NCBI GenBank assembly: GCA_030435675.1
Contig: CM059623.1
Location: forward strand, 2,010,012 to 2,074,011
DNA from: Steinernema hermaphroditum
Lineage: Eukaryota; Nematoda; Chromadorea; Rhabditida; Steinernematidae
Length of the DNA stretch: 64,000 nucleotides
Direction of reading: 5' to 3'
In this document: in pieces, positions 1 to 9,913 of the stretch
Position numbering within the stretch: position 1 is the stretch's first letter
Layout of the letters: every line of letters begins with the position of its first letter
Program-made: the position numbers and the translations under genes
Notes under the pieces: generated by a model
Told to the model about the DNA's origin: nothing
Database searches by the model: none
What the model saw: only the letters and a program-made list of their open reading frames with translations

Positions 1-1711
1 TCTTATACATGTTATTACTCTGTTAATCCTGCGCCCTATCAAATTACGGAAGTGTTTATAGTACTACACTTCGACGTCCCTTTGAATGGGTCTTAAGATA
101 GAACTACAAACGTGTAATTTACTAAGAATACCGTAATGGAAGGTTGTTTGAAAAGACAAGGACAAGAAACAGGACATATAAAGAACCAGTCGTTCGTCTG
201 CTTCATCACATCATTTACCGTAAACCGGGAATTTATCTGACGCCAATTAGGGTATTTTTTGACGTCAAAGCTTAGCGTGGGTAATCAGTTGTAATAACAT
301 TCAACTACCGCCTCCCTCCGGATGTTATTGTGATCTTTAAGAACCTATGTGATAGGTTAGCCTAGAAAAAGGAAAGGAAATGATGAGTCTAGTCTTTTGC
401 ACTCTGCGCATAGAATCTAAATGGGCCCGTTAACAAAGCCTTTGTTGAATTGAAAACCTAAAATTCGTCACTTAAAGGTCGTCTGAGAAGATACGATCAT
501 CAGGGGGCTTTTCATATAAAGAAAAGCCCCCTGATGATTTAGTTTCACTTAGTTTCATTATTGGCCTTACACCATCTGATGGGTTACAAGATAAGCCTGA
601 TTGGCCTTCCATTCATCATCATAAAATTCGCCACTGATGATAAGGAGCGGCGCTACGGTGCTGTCTGAGGACTTCATCGTCTGTAGATGATTGGATGACC
701 GTGTAAGAGCTACCAAGAACCAAATTGACGCTCCATTCCCACTCAGACAAGGAACACTTTAAAAAGCGTAGCTGACGACACCTCAAAAGAGCACGTCCAT
801 TTACGTCACAGCTCAAAAGTCCCTTTCAACGAAGGATGACAAAAGGTGCGCCAATTCTCTGTTTACATAATAGGATAGATCTGATGACGCTCTTGAAGGG
901 CGTAAACAATCCCATTGGGAAGGATGACGACGTCCACTGTTTTTCGTTTAATATTCTTGATGATGAAACTGCACCTACGGTACTCTATGCGAAGCACAAA
1001 CAGACTTCTCAACCACCCTTTTTGGACATCATAAACTGATTGTTTGGTGGAGATGCTGTTGACGGGTGTAAGTAATGCGTTGATGAGGAGGCCTGGTTAA
1101 GGAAGTCAAGAATGCTACAAAAGGGCTAATAGGGTCGCTTACAACGTTCTGTTTGCCGATTCTGGCCCATGCTAACAGTGATAAAATACACGCCAATTTA
1201 GTGGTTGTATAGGACGTTTTTGATTTCCGACTCGACGATTTTCCATATGGGTCAAGGTCATCTTTTTAAGTGGAAAAAGAGACTTTTTTTCTAGAAAATG
1301 CGTAACAATACTGTCCGGTTTATAGCGTTTCATCAAGGCTGTTTACGGTCCCAGAAGTATCAATTGGAATAGCCTAATTTCGAAAAGACTGAGAACATTT
1401 GGTTAACAGAAGTCTACAAAAGGGCTAATTTGATCCATATGCCAAGAATAATCAAATTATACGGCAATTTAGTGGTTGACAGTCTTTTGCGTTTTTGGTT
1501 TGACTCAAAGGTCAAATGGCCAAAGGTAAATGTCCATTCGAATCACCAAGGCTTTGGCTAGGTTGCTGAGACATTTGAGCGACTCACTTACCCAGTTGGC
1601 TTCAAGGCTCGCCGATTGGCTTACCATTGAATTGTGCACTTCTAATTCGTCCGATGCTATCTGGTGTCTACAGTGTCCCCTGACTGAAATGTCTCAGAAG
1701 TCCCTGTACCT
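1..1711. other. Intergenic stretch upstream of the DCLK-like kinase
   Basis: No coding exon is recognisable here. The short open frames lack family motifs, splice context and codon bias. The only clear structure is a perfect hairpin at 497-537, listed separately. If the kinase downstream has 5' exons, for example doublecortin domains, they are not visible in this stretch. Confidence 0.5.
497..537. repeat. Perfect 17-bp inverted repeat (hairpin)
   Basis: Arms 497-513 and 521-537 are exact reverse complements with a 7-nt AT loop; the arm core is CAGGGGGCTTTTC. It could be the relic of a miniature inverted-repeat element or a structured RNA end. No target-site duplication is clear. Confidence 0.8.
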
Positions 1712-2996
1712 ATGACCACAACATTGGAGCATCGATTCTTTTCCCACATGTTTATCATGAACCCACTTTCAGATGGCCAATCACTGGACCGGGTCAATAA
1801 CAACGTCAACCACGCCGGTCCCATCAACCACAGCCTTTTCCATCGAGTCGTCTCGGCCGATCCAAAAAACAAAAACGAAGGGGTTGTCATCGTGGGTTCT
1901 CCTCCATCGCTTTTCTCCACATCCCCCTTCCTCCTTCAGAGCAACTATCCAATCAAGAACCTGTACTCCCGCCGCGATTTCACCGACAAATACCTCTTCG
2001 GTCGTCTTCTCGGTCGTGGCACGTTCAGCGAAGTGCATCGTGTCAAGTGTCGTGTCACTAGTGCCAAGTTCGCCCTGAAGGTAAACACGCTCGTTGCCAA
2101 CGGAGACGTTTCACTTCAGAGCTTATGCTATTTTAGGAAGTGGACAAACATCAGATGCAGGGACGACTGTCCTATTTCGTCGAAAACGAAATCCAGATCC
2201 TTCACACAGTGAAACATCCGAATATATGCAATCTAATAGAGGCCTATCAGTGCGATATTTCTTATTTGATGCTTTTTGAGTTGGGAGAGGTGAGGCCATT
2301 TCTATGTGTCCCTAGCTGTCACGGCTTCAGAACGGCGATCTCTTCGAAATGCTAACTAAAGTAGGCCTCATCGGCGAGCCTGGTGTTGCTCACATTATAT
2401 ACCAGGTGATTATGACCCTTATTATACCGTTCACCTAGACGTCTCTTCAGCTGACCAATGCACTTGCCTACCTCCATAACAAGAACATCGTGCATCGCGA
2501 CCTAAAGCCCGAGAATGTCCTTCTCTCCTTCGACTACACCATCAAACTCACCGATTTCGGGCTGGCCTGCCTGGTGGAGGGACCTCTCTACCGTATCTGC
2601 GGAACGCCAACATATGTCGCTCCAGAAGTTTTACTCCAGAAAGGTAGCAACATCTCAGTCGAATCAGAAATCCCTGGATTTTTAGGATACGGTGTCCAAA
2701 TCGACATGTGGTCAGCTGGAGTGATACTGTACACTCTTCTCTGTGGATATGCCCCCTTTAGATCGCGCGATCGTGAAGTGCTTTATCGTCTCATAAAGCG
2801 GGGAAGTGTCGCTTTTGATCTGCCCGAGTGGCGAAAGGTCTCCTACGGTAAGTCCATCATTGCCGTTAAATTACCGTAAGCGGCATTTTTAGAAGCGAGA
2901 GAGGTCGTGAAGTCGATGCTGACAATGAACCCAGGAGAACGTCTTCGAGCAGAGCAAGTCATCGAAACGCCATGGATTCAGTCTTTCATAAATTGA
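1712..2996 (+). CDS. DCLK-like (CAMK group) serine/threonine protein kinase
   Basis: Six exons join in frame: 1712-2080, 2137-2289, 2331-2405, 2451-2643, 2686-2847 and 2893-2996, giving about 351 residues. A kinase domain starts near residue 92 with a glycine loop (GRGTFSEV) and the FALK lysine. It continues with the catalytic loop [14 protein letters not shown], and the activation segment [16 protein letters not shown], which is typical of doublecortin-like kinases. All catalytic residues are present, so it should be active. The GGDLFE motif reads NGDLFE. Introns are 41-56 nt; the 42-nt intron 2644-2685 keeps the frame open, so its removal is inferred from homology. A poly(A) signal AATAAA lies at 3025-3030. 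No doublecortin domain is visible; the N-terminal 90 residues are serine/proline-rich and unrecognised. The start codon is uncertain. It may be a kinase-only relative of ZYG-8/DCLK. Confidence 0.85.
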
Positions 2997-3024
2997 TGTG
3001 TATAAACTAATTATTGACCAGTTA

Positions 3025-3030
3025 AATAAA
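3025..3030 (+). terminator. Poly(A) signal AATAAA of the DCLK-like kinase
   Basis: Canonical AATAAA 28 nt after the kinase stop codon. Confidence 0.6.
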
Positions 3031-3163
3031 ACATTGAATGAAATGTTGCAGTTTGCTAGAGAAACGGAAGTTTTCTATAATCCCTTCCCAACCAATGAGT
3101 ATTTGGAAGATCGTTTATTTTTGGAAAAAATGGTTAAAAAAACAAAATCGAAAAACAAGTTCC

Positions 3164-3230
3164 ACCTCTGTGACTCGAACCCGACTCGAGCGTTTCGTAG
3201 CGAACAACGTTACCACTGAACCACAGAGAT
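3164..3230 (-). repeat. tRNA-like sequence, copy 1
   Basis: Read on the minus strand this has a D-arm-like GGTTCAGTGGTAAC, a T-loop-like GGTTCGA and a 7-bp acceptor-like pairing between its ends. The T stem is too short and the anticodon stem pairs poorly, so it is probably a tRNA-derived repeat rather than a working tRNA. A near-identical copy lies at 4787-4853 in the same orientation, the two flanking the F-box-like gene. Its 5' end is also repeated inverted next door: 3208-3224 is the exact reverse complement of 3231-3247. Confidence 0.6.
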
Positions 3231-3299
3231 GTGGTTCAGTGGTAACGTATTGATGTGCAAATAGCATCACAAAGCATCACAGTTCTCTCCCCGCACATC

Positions 3300-3306
3300 T
3301 ATAAAA
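3300..3306 (+). promoter_or_regulatory. Possible TATA box of the F-box-like gene
   Basis: TATAAAA about 43 nt upstream of the ATG at 3349. A core promoter this close fits an intronless gene whose leader is very short. Inference only. Confidence 0.4.
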
Positions 3307-3348
3307 AGAGGCGACGAGCCATTTGAGTCATTTGCACGATTCGAGAGG

Positions 3349-4341
3349 ATGGACTCTAAAGATCTACCGAACGACTTCGCCCATCTCTCCACCGACATCA
3401 TCTTCGACGTCGTCAAGACCGAAGCTCCTCCCGTAAGAGAACTCGCTCGCTTTGCTACACTTACAGGAAGCTGGGCTGATATCGTCAAATCGAATGAGGT
3501 TTTCGGAACGTACGCAGAGATAACGCGCGGACGTTTTCCAAAACCGACGTACCAATGCTATAGAAAATGCTATATTGCTAAGAATGGCTTCCTTGTAACG
3601 GAGCACGATTCACTACCACCGGGAAACTACAGGTTGGACAATGTCTCAATTTATCTAGAACGCTTTCCTTCAAACGCTTGGAAATTATTTACCGAATTTA
3701 TGGGCAAGGTATACCTACGATTCGGATGTAACTGTTTTACACAATCGGTGACAGCACAAGAATTCGATATTTTTAATCGTGCCCTAAAGCTGTTATTGGA
3801 GCGCCCAATCACTCAGTTAATATTGGAAGAATGCAATTCTCTTTACCGTTCGAAGCTACCAGGATCCAAAAACGGAAACATCACACAAAGAAGGTTCAGA
3901 TCATTGATCATGAAACCCAAACTACAGTCTGTCACCATTCAAAGCGTATGCGATGAGGTGTTCGAGGAAAAAATCGAAAAGTGTCTGTTCGAGTTCGTGA
4001 AGAAGCCAAACTTCCTTCTGCTAGAAGCTCCTCTCAGCTCGGCCTTCCTTTCCAAACTTCTGGACTACTGGTTGAATCTGACGACTTTTCCGCCTTATAT
4101 GCAAACCGTAGAATATGGATTCAGTTACCATGAAAAACTAGCGATCGATTTGAAAGAACTGCATTTTCGGTTGGAGAGCAGGGATGAATATGAGGGGGTG
4201 CACATGAGGATGCGTTGGGACTATCGGCGAGAAACGTACTTCAGAAAACACCCAAACAATCAATATCGAGGAATCAAAATTTCGCACAGTGTACCTACAA
4301 AATCTTTCAACAGACAAATCATATCAGTGCGCCTGGTTTAG
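3349..4341 (+). CDS. Intronless F-box-like protein of 330 residues
   Basis: A single uninterrupted frame with a plausible start (MDSKDLPNDF) and a poly(A) signal AATAAA at 4405-4410, 64 nt after the stop. The first 45 residues, hydrophobic and helical with an early proline and LARFATLTGSWADIV, resemble a divergent F-box. The rest is an alpha/beta-like region with regular leucines and no catalytic motif. Many nematodes carry large lineage-specific families of such proteins, in which the F-box binds SKP1 and the C-terminal part selects a target for ubiquitination. The lack of introns contrasts with all neighbours and fits a recently retroposed or rapidly expanding family. No transmembrane segment or signal peptide is seen. 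The family assignment is tentative; that the frame is coding is fairly safe. Confidence 0.65.
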   Translation: MDSKDLPNDFAHLSTDIIFDVVKTEAPPVRELARFATLTGSWADIVKSNEVFGTYAEITRGRFPKPTYQCYRKCYIAKNGFLVTEHDSLPPGNYRLDNVSIYLERFPSNAWKLFTEFMGKVYLRFGCNCFTQSVTAQEFDIFNRALKLLLERPITQLILEECNSLYRSKLPGSKNGNITQRRFRSLIMKPKLQSVTIQSVCDEVFEEKIEKCLFEFVKKPNFLLLEAPLSSAFLSKLLDYWLNLTTFPPYMQTVEYGFSYHEKLAIDLKELHFRLESRDEYEGVHMRMRWDYRRETYFRKHPNNQYRGIKISHSVPTKSFNRQIISVRLV

Positions 4342-4573
4342 TTTTTGGCCATAATCAGTTTATCTTTCTATTTAAGTGCGACAAAGGCAAAAGATTGCTT
4401 GACAAATAAAATGCATAATTGTGACAAAGCAAGATATTATGAGAGATTCAGAACGACTCTCGATTGGCCATTCATTTTACGGCGATCATTCAGAGATGTT
4501 TCTTCGGAACTTTGCTGTGAAACCGTCAAAATGTAGCGATGTGGCGACGGTGCTTGATGTCCGTTTCATCTAA

Positions 4574-4652
4574 AGGCCTGTTTATACTCTGCGCGACAGC
4601 AAAACGTGTCTGTCGCGTGTCTGTGTCTGTCGCGCAGAGTATAAACGGGCCT
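4574..4652. mobile_element. 79-bp miniature inverted-repeat element (TAA target duplication)
   Basis: The ends are 26-bp inverted repeats with a single mismatch (AGGCCTGTTTATACTCTGCG and onward). The element is flanked on both sides by TAA (4571-4573 and 4653-4655). A 3-bp TAA/TWA duplication and GGCC-type ends fit a PIF/Harbinger-like MITE. It has no coding capacity, so it would have been moved by a transposase encoded elsewhere. Confidence 0.7.
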
Positions 4653-4786
4653 TAAGAGGAAAGAACCGAGTGAGACTATGACCTAAACATCAGTGATGTC
4701 CCGCAGAAGTTGTTTTCGTTTTTTTTTTGTAAAAAATGGCGAGAAAATCAAAATGAAAACAGCAAAAAAAAGTAAGAAAAAGTTCC

Positions 4787-4853
4787 ACCTCTGTGACCCG
4801 AACCCGACTCGAGCGTTTCGTAGCGAACAATGTTACCACTGAACCGCAGAGAC
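4787..4853 (-). repeat. tRNA-like sequence, copy 2
   Basis: Second copy of the repeat at 3164-3230, same strand and length (67 nt) with only a few substitutions. The upstream A-rich stretch is similar too. The ends pair as an acceptor stem, while the T stem is shortened. Confidence 0.6.
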
Positions 4854-5012
4854 AGTCTGACTCGAGTTTTCAAGTCCTAGTGAATTTTCCTCCTCTACAA
4901 GATGCTGCACAGAAAACAGGTGATCCTCATTACAAGGATGCGCCAACAGGTCGTTTTAAGAACCACGGTCTTAAAAAAACATAGTTTTAGGACCCCGGGC
5001 GTGGAGTAAAGT

Positions 5013-5034
5013 GGGGGGGGGGGGGGGGGGGGGG
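5013..5034 (+). repeat. Homopolymer of 22 G
   Basis: Uninterrupted G22. Such tracts form G-quadruplexes and in C. elegans are unstable when the DOG-1 helicase is lost. The true length may differ because such runs are hard to sequence. Confidence 0.85.
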
Positions 5035-6022
5035 TAAAGTCATAGTGAAGTGGGCTTCCCTACAAGATGAACCACAAATCAAGTAAACTGCCCACAAATC
5101 CACCGTATGGTCGCCGTAATTTCAATGGGTCAAGGCTCCTGCCACGAAAAGTGTGCGTCTAGGAAACGTCGCACGCGTTTCGCCATTGAATTTTGGAGCC
5201 GCGACAAAGAATTATGCATAACTCGTGAAGTAGAGCGTATTTTGGAAAACTGAACGTTGATTTTGAAGATTAGAACTTTCTCGTTCGAATGAACCCTAGT
5301 TGGTGCAATTTGGTGGCGCGAACGTGGAGTTATTAAGCGATTATTATTTTAGTACTATGTAATGTGACCTGAGGCGCCTTTTCCGCTTGAAAAATATGCG
5401 CTGCCTTAACTTTCAAGCCTTTTAGAGCTGACACAAGGCTCATGACGCTTCAATATACCCATGGAATTTGGAAAACCCAAGATTACTACAAGCTCCCTAC
5501 GCTACGATCGAACGTTGGATTTTTACTAGTAGCTTCAACCTCAAGCTTGAATGATGCAAAAGTGGTTCTTTAACAAGCGTTACAATGCGCAGGAACTCAG
5601 ATCGCAGTACGAGCGACTCTGATAGCAGTGACAGTGATGAATAACCCGCGTGTATGACGTTAAATTGGCTTAGGATGGTAGTCTGTTTTATAGACCGTTT
5701 AATTCCGGCACGCGGAGTGAGTTTCCAGCAGTGAGCCATAGCTCATTCGACGCAGCGTTCAATTCTGCACAAAATCAACGTTTGGATTTCTGCGAAACCT
5801 CCTAGATCGCGCAAAATCAACGAAACAAGATAGAAACTCTGTGATTTCCATTGTAAAAGTCGGCAGAACGACAAAACTACGGTAGTCTGGTGGTCCCACC
5901 ACGCACACATTGCAGGCGCATTAAAATTACGGCGACCATATTTTACACTCCCACGCGACCGTCGCTTACATTGCGAATTCAGGGATTTCGTTGCGGGACC
6001 ACAATCGACCCACCTTTTGCCC

Positions 6023-6096
6023 ACCCCTGCTCAGTAGTATAGTGGATAGCATCGGATTCTAGGAAATGCTCGATGCAGGTTCGATTCCCATCGGGT
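6023..6096 (+). repeat. Degenerate tRNA-like sequence
   Basis: Contains a D-arm-like AGTATAGTGGATAGC and T-loop-like GGTTCGATTCCC at the spacing of a tRNA, close to the pattern of tRNA-Asp/Glu. The anticodon stem does not pair and only about 4 bp of acceptor stem are possible. Likely a pseudogene. Confidence 0.5.
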
Positions 6097-6404
6097 AAAA
6101 AGTGTCAGAATAATATTTGCAGTGTTTTGTCGGATTTTATAATATCGATGACCAAAAAGGAATGTATTAAAAGACAGTCTCGCCCGGAATAACGGATCCT
6201 GTGGTTATAATAAACCTTTTTTTTTCTTGTTTTTACTATAGTTGGCCAAAGCTCGACCTTGGACACAATTTCCTAGAAGTTAGTCGGTTTTACTACCTTA
6301 CTGTCTCTCCTTAACCATGTTCGCTTTATAATGCTAATTTATTCAGTGCAATAACTTAATCACGAAAAGTTCGGACCCGACCCGATCTTCGCGTACACAT
6401 AAAG

Positions 6405-8788
6405 CTAGAATTCCTCTGAGTCGGAAGCCTCTCCCACTTCACACGTCCTAACGACTTGGCGTCCCCTCCGGCAGCACCGCGAAAACGTGTAGCTGACGTT
6501 TTCGGGAATCTGTTTGACGAGCTTCGTGAATCGCGGATCGCAGACGATGTTCACCACCGGGTCCACAATCATACCTAAAGTGAAATTCTACCGTTTCCAC
6601 GTTAGAATTACCGCCTACCGCACAGCCACACAATCGCTGCAATACTGGCCAAGATTTCCACTTGAAGATAGAGACTTCCATTTAGATAGGTTTTGCAGGA
6701 GTTCTTGTAACCGTTGCCTAGAGTGGCTAAGTGCTCTAGGTGCGCCAGGGCCACAATCGCGACGATTAGGATGGGACATTTGCTCACGGCGAAGACGCCC
6801 AAGTTGAACGATAATCTGTACATGGCCCTGATGTTAGTTTGTTTTCCGGTGGTTATGGAGACTATCGTCTAAATCAGTTAATTAGAGCTTATATTGAATA
6901 GGATACCCCTACATCTCTTCTTCCTTCCACTAGCCTCGTGGCGTGACGCAACCTCATTCTGATCAGCATGCACACGTAGAACACCATAACGCTCACGTAG
7001 CACACGCTCAGAACAACAACAACAACTATGGCTATCGGTTGCTGGCACGTTTTGAAGTCGCAATAGAAGGGCGCAGAATCGTGATAGAAGAGCGTCGCTC
7101 CGAAAAGACCAACACAGACCGAGAAGGCGATGGCCACAAGCCAGATGATGCTTATGATGATGAGGCACTTGACCAAGGTCACTTTCTGTTTGTACCAAAG
7201 CGGGTGAACGATGGCGATGTAGAGAAGACTCGTCATGGCTAGGTAGGTCCCTGCAAGAAAAGTCACAATTTTCCACAGCCATGACAACCAACCTGTGAGG
7301 GTCAGAAAGGTGAGACAGCCCATAAGCAGGAATATTGTAGCCGAACTGTACTGAAAGCCGCCTGTTTTCCAGAATATCATGACGATGTAGAAGAGAGTGA
7401 GGGCCATGAGTGTGCTTATGGAGCGGCTGAGCAGGAAAGCGTACCGCTTCTTTGAGCTAAAAATGACGATGATAAGAAATAAAACTGCAAAAAAAAAACG
7501 AAAAGCGCTGATTTTGCGAAGGTTGGATTCGAACTCGGATCGATCATCTGTTAATCAGCAATGCTATCTGCACTGCTCCACCTCGACGACAGTCTGCGGG
7601 AAATGAGCGGGCATGGCGCAGTGAATAACTTTTCCGATTAGTAATCATTCAAAGCAGGTTCGAGTCGCAGCGGCGAAAAGTCTTATTTTCTATCGCATTC
7701 GTTTAGAATGATTTTTTTGTAAGATGTTATTTCGGAACGTCATATGTAAAAGAGGTACCCGGTTCGAAACTGGAGCGAACCGGAATCAGTCAGAAGGTCC
7801 GGGGTTCGAATCCACCTGCAGGCAAAACATTTTTTGGGCGTTTTTGTTTCCTTTTTGGTGATTTTCCTTTTTGGTGATTGAGATAAAAAAAATATTTCAG
7901 ATATTTCACAATGAGATGTCTAGAAAACACGCGAAGGATAGAAGTTTGCCTGCGGGCAGATCCGAACCCCGGACCTTCTGACTGCTTCCAGTTGGTCCAT
8001 TTCAGTTCAGTTTCGAATACGGTCCCTACTTTAGGGACAGGGACATTATCTCTTACAGATACCCAAAGATTAAATTTGATCAAAATTGTAACCAAAAGTG
8101 TGGCTTAGCGTTCTTATCTGTGGATTATGTATATCGGCGATAACAAAATGTTTTGATTAGCAGTCAGTCAAAAACATAAGAAATAAATAAAATCTCGGCA
8201 GAATGAAAAATAAAAAATTTCTTGCTTCAAAGCAATCGAACTCGGATTGATCGTTTACTGATCGGCAATGCTAACCACTACACTTCAATATCAGGGTGAA
8301 CCGAGACTGATGATTCAATAGTTCAATGGTTGCGAAGTTCGATTACAAAGTTCGATGTAAGTTCGAACCCCAGCCCATCTCTAAATTTTTATTTTCCTCA
8401 TTATATTGTTTTTTCTTGTTTATTATCATTTGCTATTGATAAGAAACTATCAACACAATAGAAATTTCCCCTTTTTTGCTTAATTTTCTGCATAATATTC
8501 AACTTACCCTACTTGTTGATTGGCGAACAAAACGCCTCCCAGCACAACGAAGAATATATTGAACAGGATGGCGATTGTGGCGAGGATGAATGGAACGTAG
8601 GCCAAAAAGAACTTCCGGAACTCTTTTGCGTCGTGCAGATCCCTCAGAAGTACGCATCTGTCCTGGTCGTAGGAGACAACACAGTTGGCGTATTTCAGGT
8701 CAGGCTCCCGGTACTCATTCGGACATTTCTCGAATTCGGGCGGAATATATTCACTCAGCCCAAAAAGTTCGGGCTCGAAGGCCGACAT
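6405..8788 (-). CDS. Rhodopsin-like (class A) seven-helix GPCR
   Basis: Five exons on the minus strand, 8788-8508, 7456-7293, 7250-6907, 6868-6619 and 6574-6405, close in frame to about 402 residues. The start ATG (8786-8788) follows TATTTTCAG by one base, as at an SL trans-splice site. Exon 1 encodes a roughly 60-residue extracellular N terminus with three cysteines and helix 1. Exon 3 holds TSLLYIAIVHPLWY, the position of the DRY box (D-R replaced by L-L), plus helices 4-5. The last helix ends DPVVNIVCDPRF, equivalent to NPxxY and helix 8. The tail is basic, then acidic. It should be an orphan plasma-membrane receptor; the ligand cannot be told. The 42-nt intron 7251-7292 is in frame. Intron 1 (1,051 nt) is packed with tRNA-like repeats. 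Confidence 0.8.
7515..8383. repeat. Cluster of six tRNA-like sequences inside GPCR intron 1
   Basis: Tail parts recognisable by GGTTCGA-type T loops lie at about 7524-7594 (-), 7607-7676 (+), 7783-7826 (+), 7946-7990 (-), 8229-8292 (-) and 8318-8383 (+). The third and fourth form an inverted pair of about 40 bp. The first and fifth share an anticodon-arm region followed by ATCCGAGTTCGA. None folds into a clean cloverleaf by eye, so they look like tRNA-derived repeats or pseudogenes. Confidence 0.55.
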
Positions 8789-9851
8789 TCTGAAAATAGA
8801 GGGGATTGTGACTGTGGCGGAGGGGATGGCACGGTGATTCACGTGTGACATAAGTGAATTTAATGCGGGTTCGAACAGAAGGATCAAGGCCAACAGGTTC
8901 TTTTTGGATGAAATTCAGATATGAATCTTTCTATTTCTGAAAGGTTTTTCAAAAGAACTGATTTATTAAACAAGCTACTTTCGGGCTAACCCTTCAGAAA
9001 AGAGACACATTCCACTGGCTGCTTTGATTTGATCTTTTGATCTCTGAGTTTGCGCAGAGATCAAAATCCGTTTTGTCGTGGCTATAATTAGCCGAGAAGC
9101 ATGTGAAGTTAACTTGCTGCTCAAACTGTGAAAGATGAAAAGAAATAAGGTTTGCAGAGGGAAATTCCGATGCTAAGGAACCACACTTTTAGATCAGTAT
9201 ACAATAAGACTAAGGGCATCGAAGAGGGAAATACAAAAACTGTTCAAGTCGCTACTTGCTTTAGTGAATTCAGCTTACAACTATTAGTTTCAATAGTAAT
9301 AGTTTTGTAGATTTGTGACGCCAGCAGACGGACAATTTGACCGAGCGGCGCCGGCGCAAATGTCCAACTAATAACACTAGAGCAAAACGGGATAACCAGA
9401 GGTAAAATTGGCGATTCGAAGCCCTCTCCACCCAGATGTTATCTATTTTACACACTGCTGTACTTTGATTCTGATCAACCCCACATGGACGTTCCGTTAA
9501 GCACAGATTTTACCAGAGTTCCTATAAGATGGGCACGAACAGATCGGATCAGATCGGGTAGCCGATTCAGCCGATTCGTCGGCTGACACGGATATACGTT
9601 CCAGCCGATGCCCATCTCCGTTAGTACCCTCTTCCAGCTTCAAATAGATTGCAGGGTGATTTATCAAAAGGCCGAAAAATGATAAGACAGTAAGGAGCGC
9701 CCTTTCGTAACCCTCTTCCGCTGACAAATATGCCGAAAAAGCGAATCGATAACATTCTTCTGATGACTAAAGCAGTTGTGACTTTTCGTTGTCGCCGTTT
9801 CATGGAGGTTAGTCATCTCGCGATGCCGAAAAAATGTGTCTTAGTATGGAA

Positions 9852-9913
9852 TAGGGTTGGCATTTCGAGTCGACTCGGGGACTCGGCGTTTTCTGACTCG
9901 AATTCCAACCCTA
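9852..9913. mobile_element. 62-bp hAT-like miniature element with 8-bp target duplication
   Basis: Ends TAGGGTTGG and CCAACCCTA are inverted repeats, extending inward with GAGTC/GACTC. The element is bracketed by a perfect 8-bp direct repeat GTATGGAA at 9844-9851 and 9914-9921. An 8-bp duplication with TAGGG-type ends is the signature of hAT transposons. At 62 bp it is almost only two termini, so it must be non-autonomous. Confidence 0.8.

Larger units (their letters stand above)
4854..6404. other. Intergenic stretch with a 22-nt G tract
   Basis: No convincing gene. It contains a run of 22 guanines at 5013-5034 and a tRNA-like sequence at 6023-6096. On the minus strand an AATAAA (6338-6343) probably ends the GPCR transcript, 62 nt past its stop codon. 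Confidence 0.5.

Noticed and set aside
7790..8095. 101-codon minus-strand frame in GPCR intron 1
   Set aside because: It is made of two inverted tRNA-like tails and lies within an intron.
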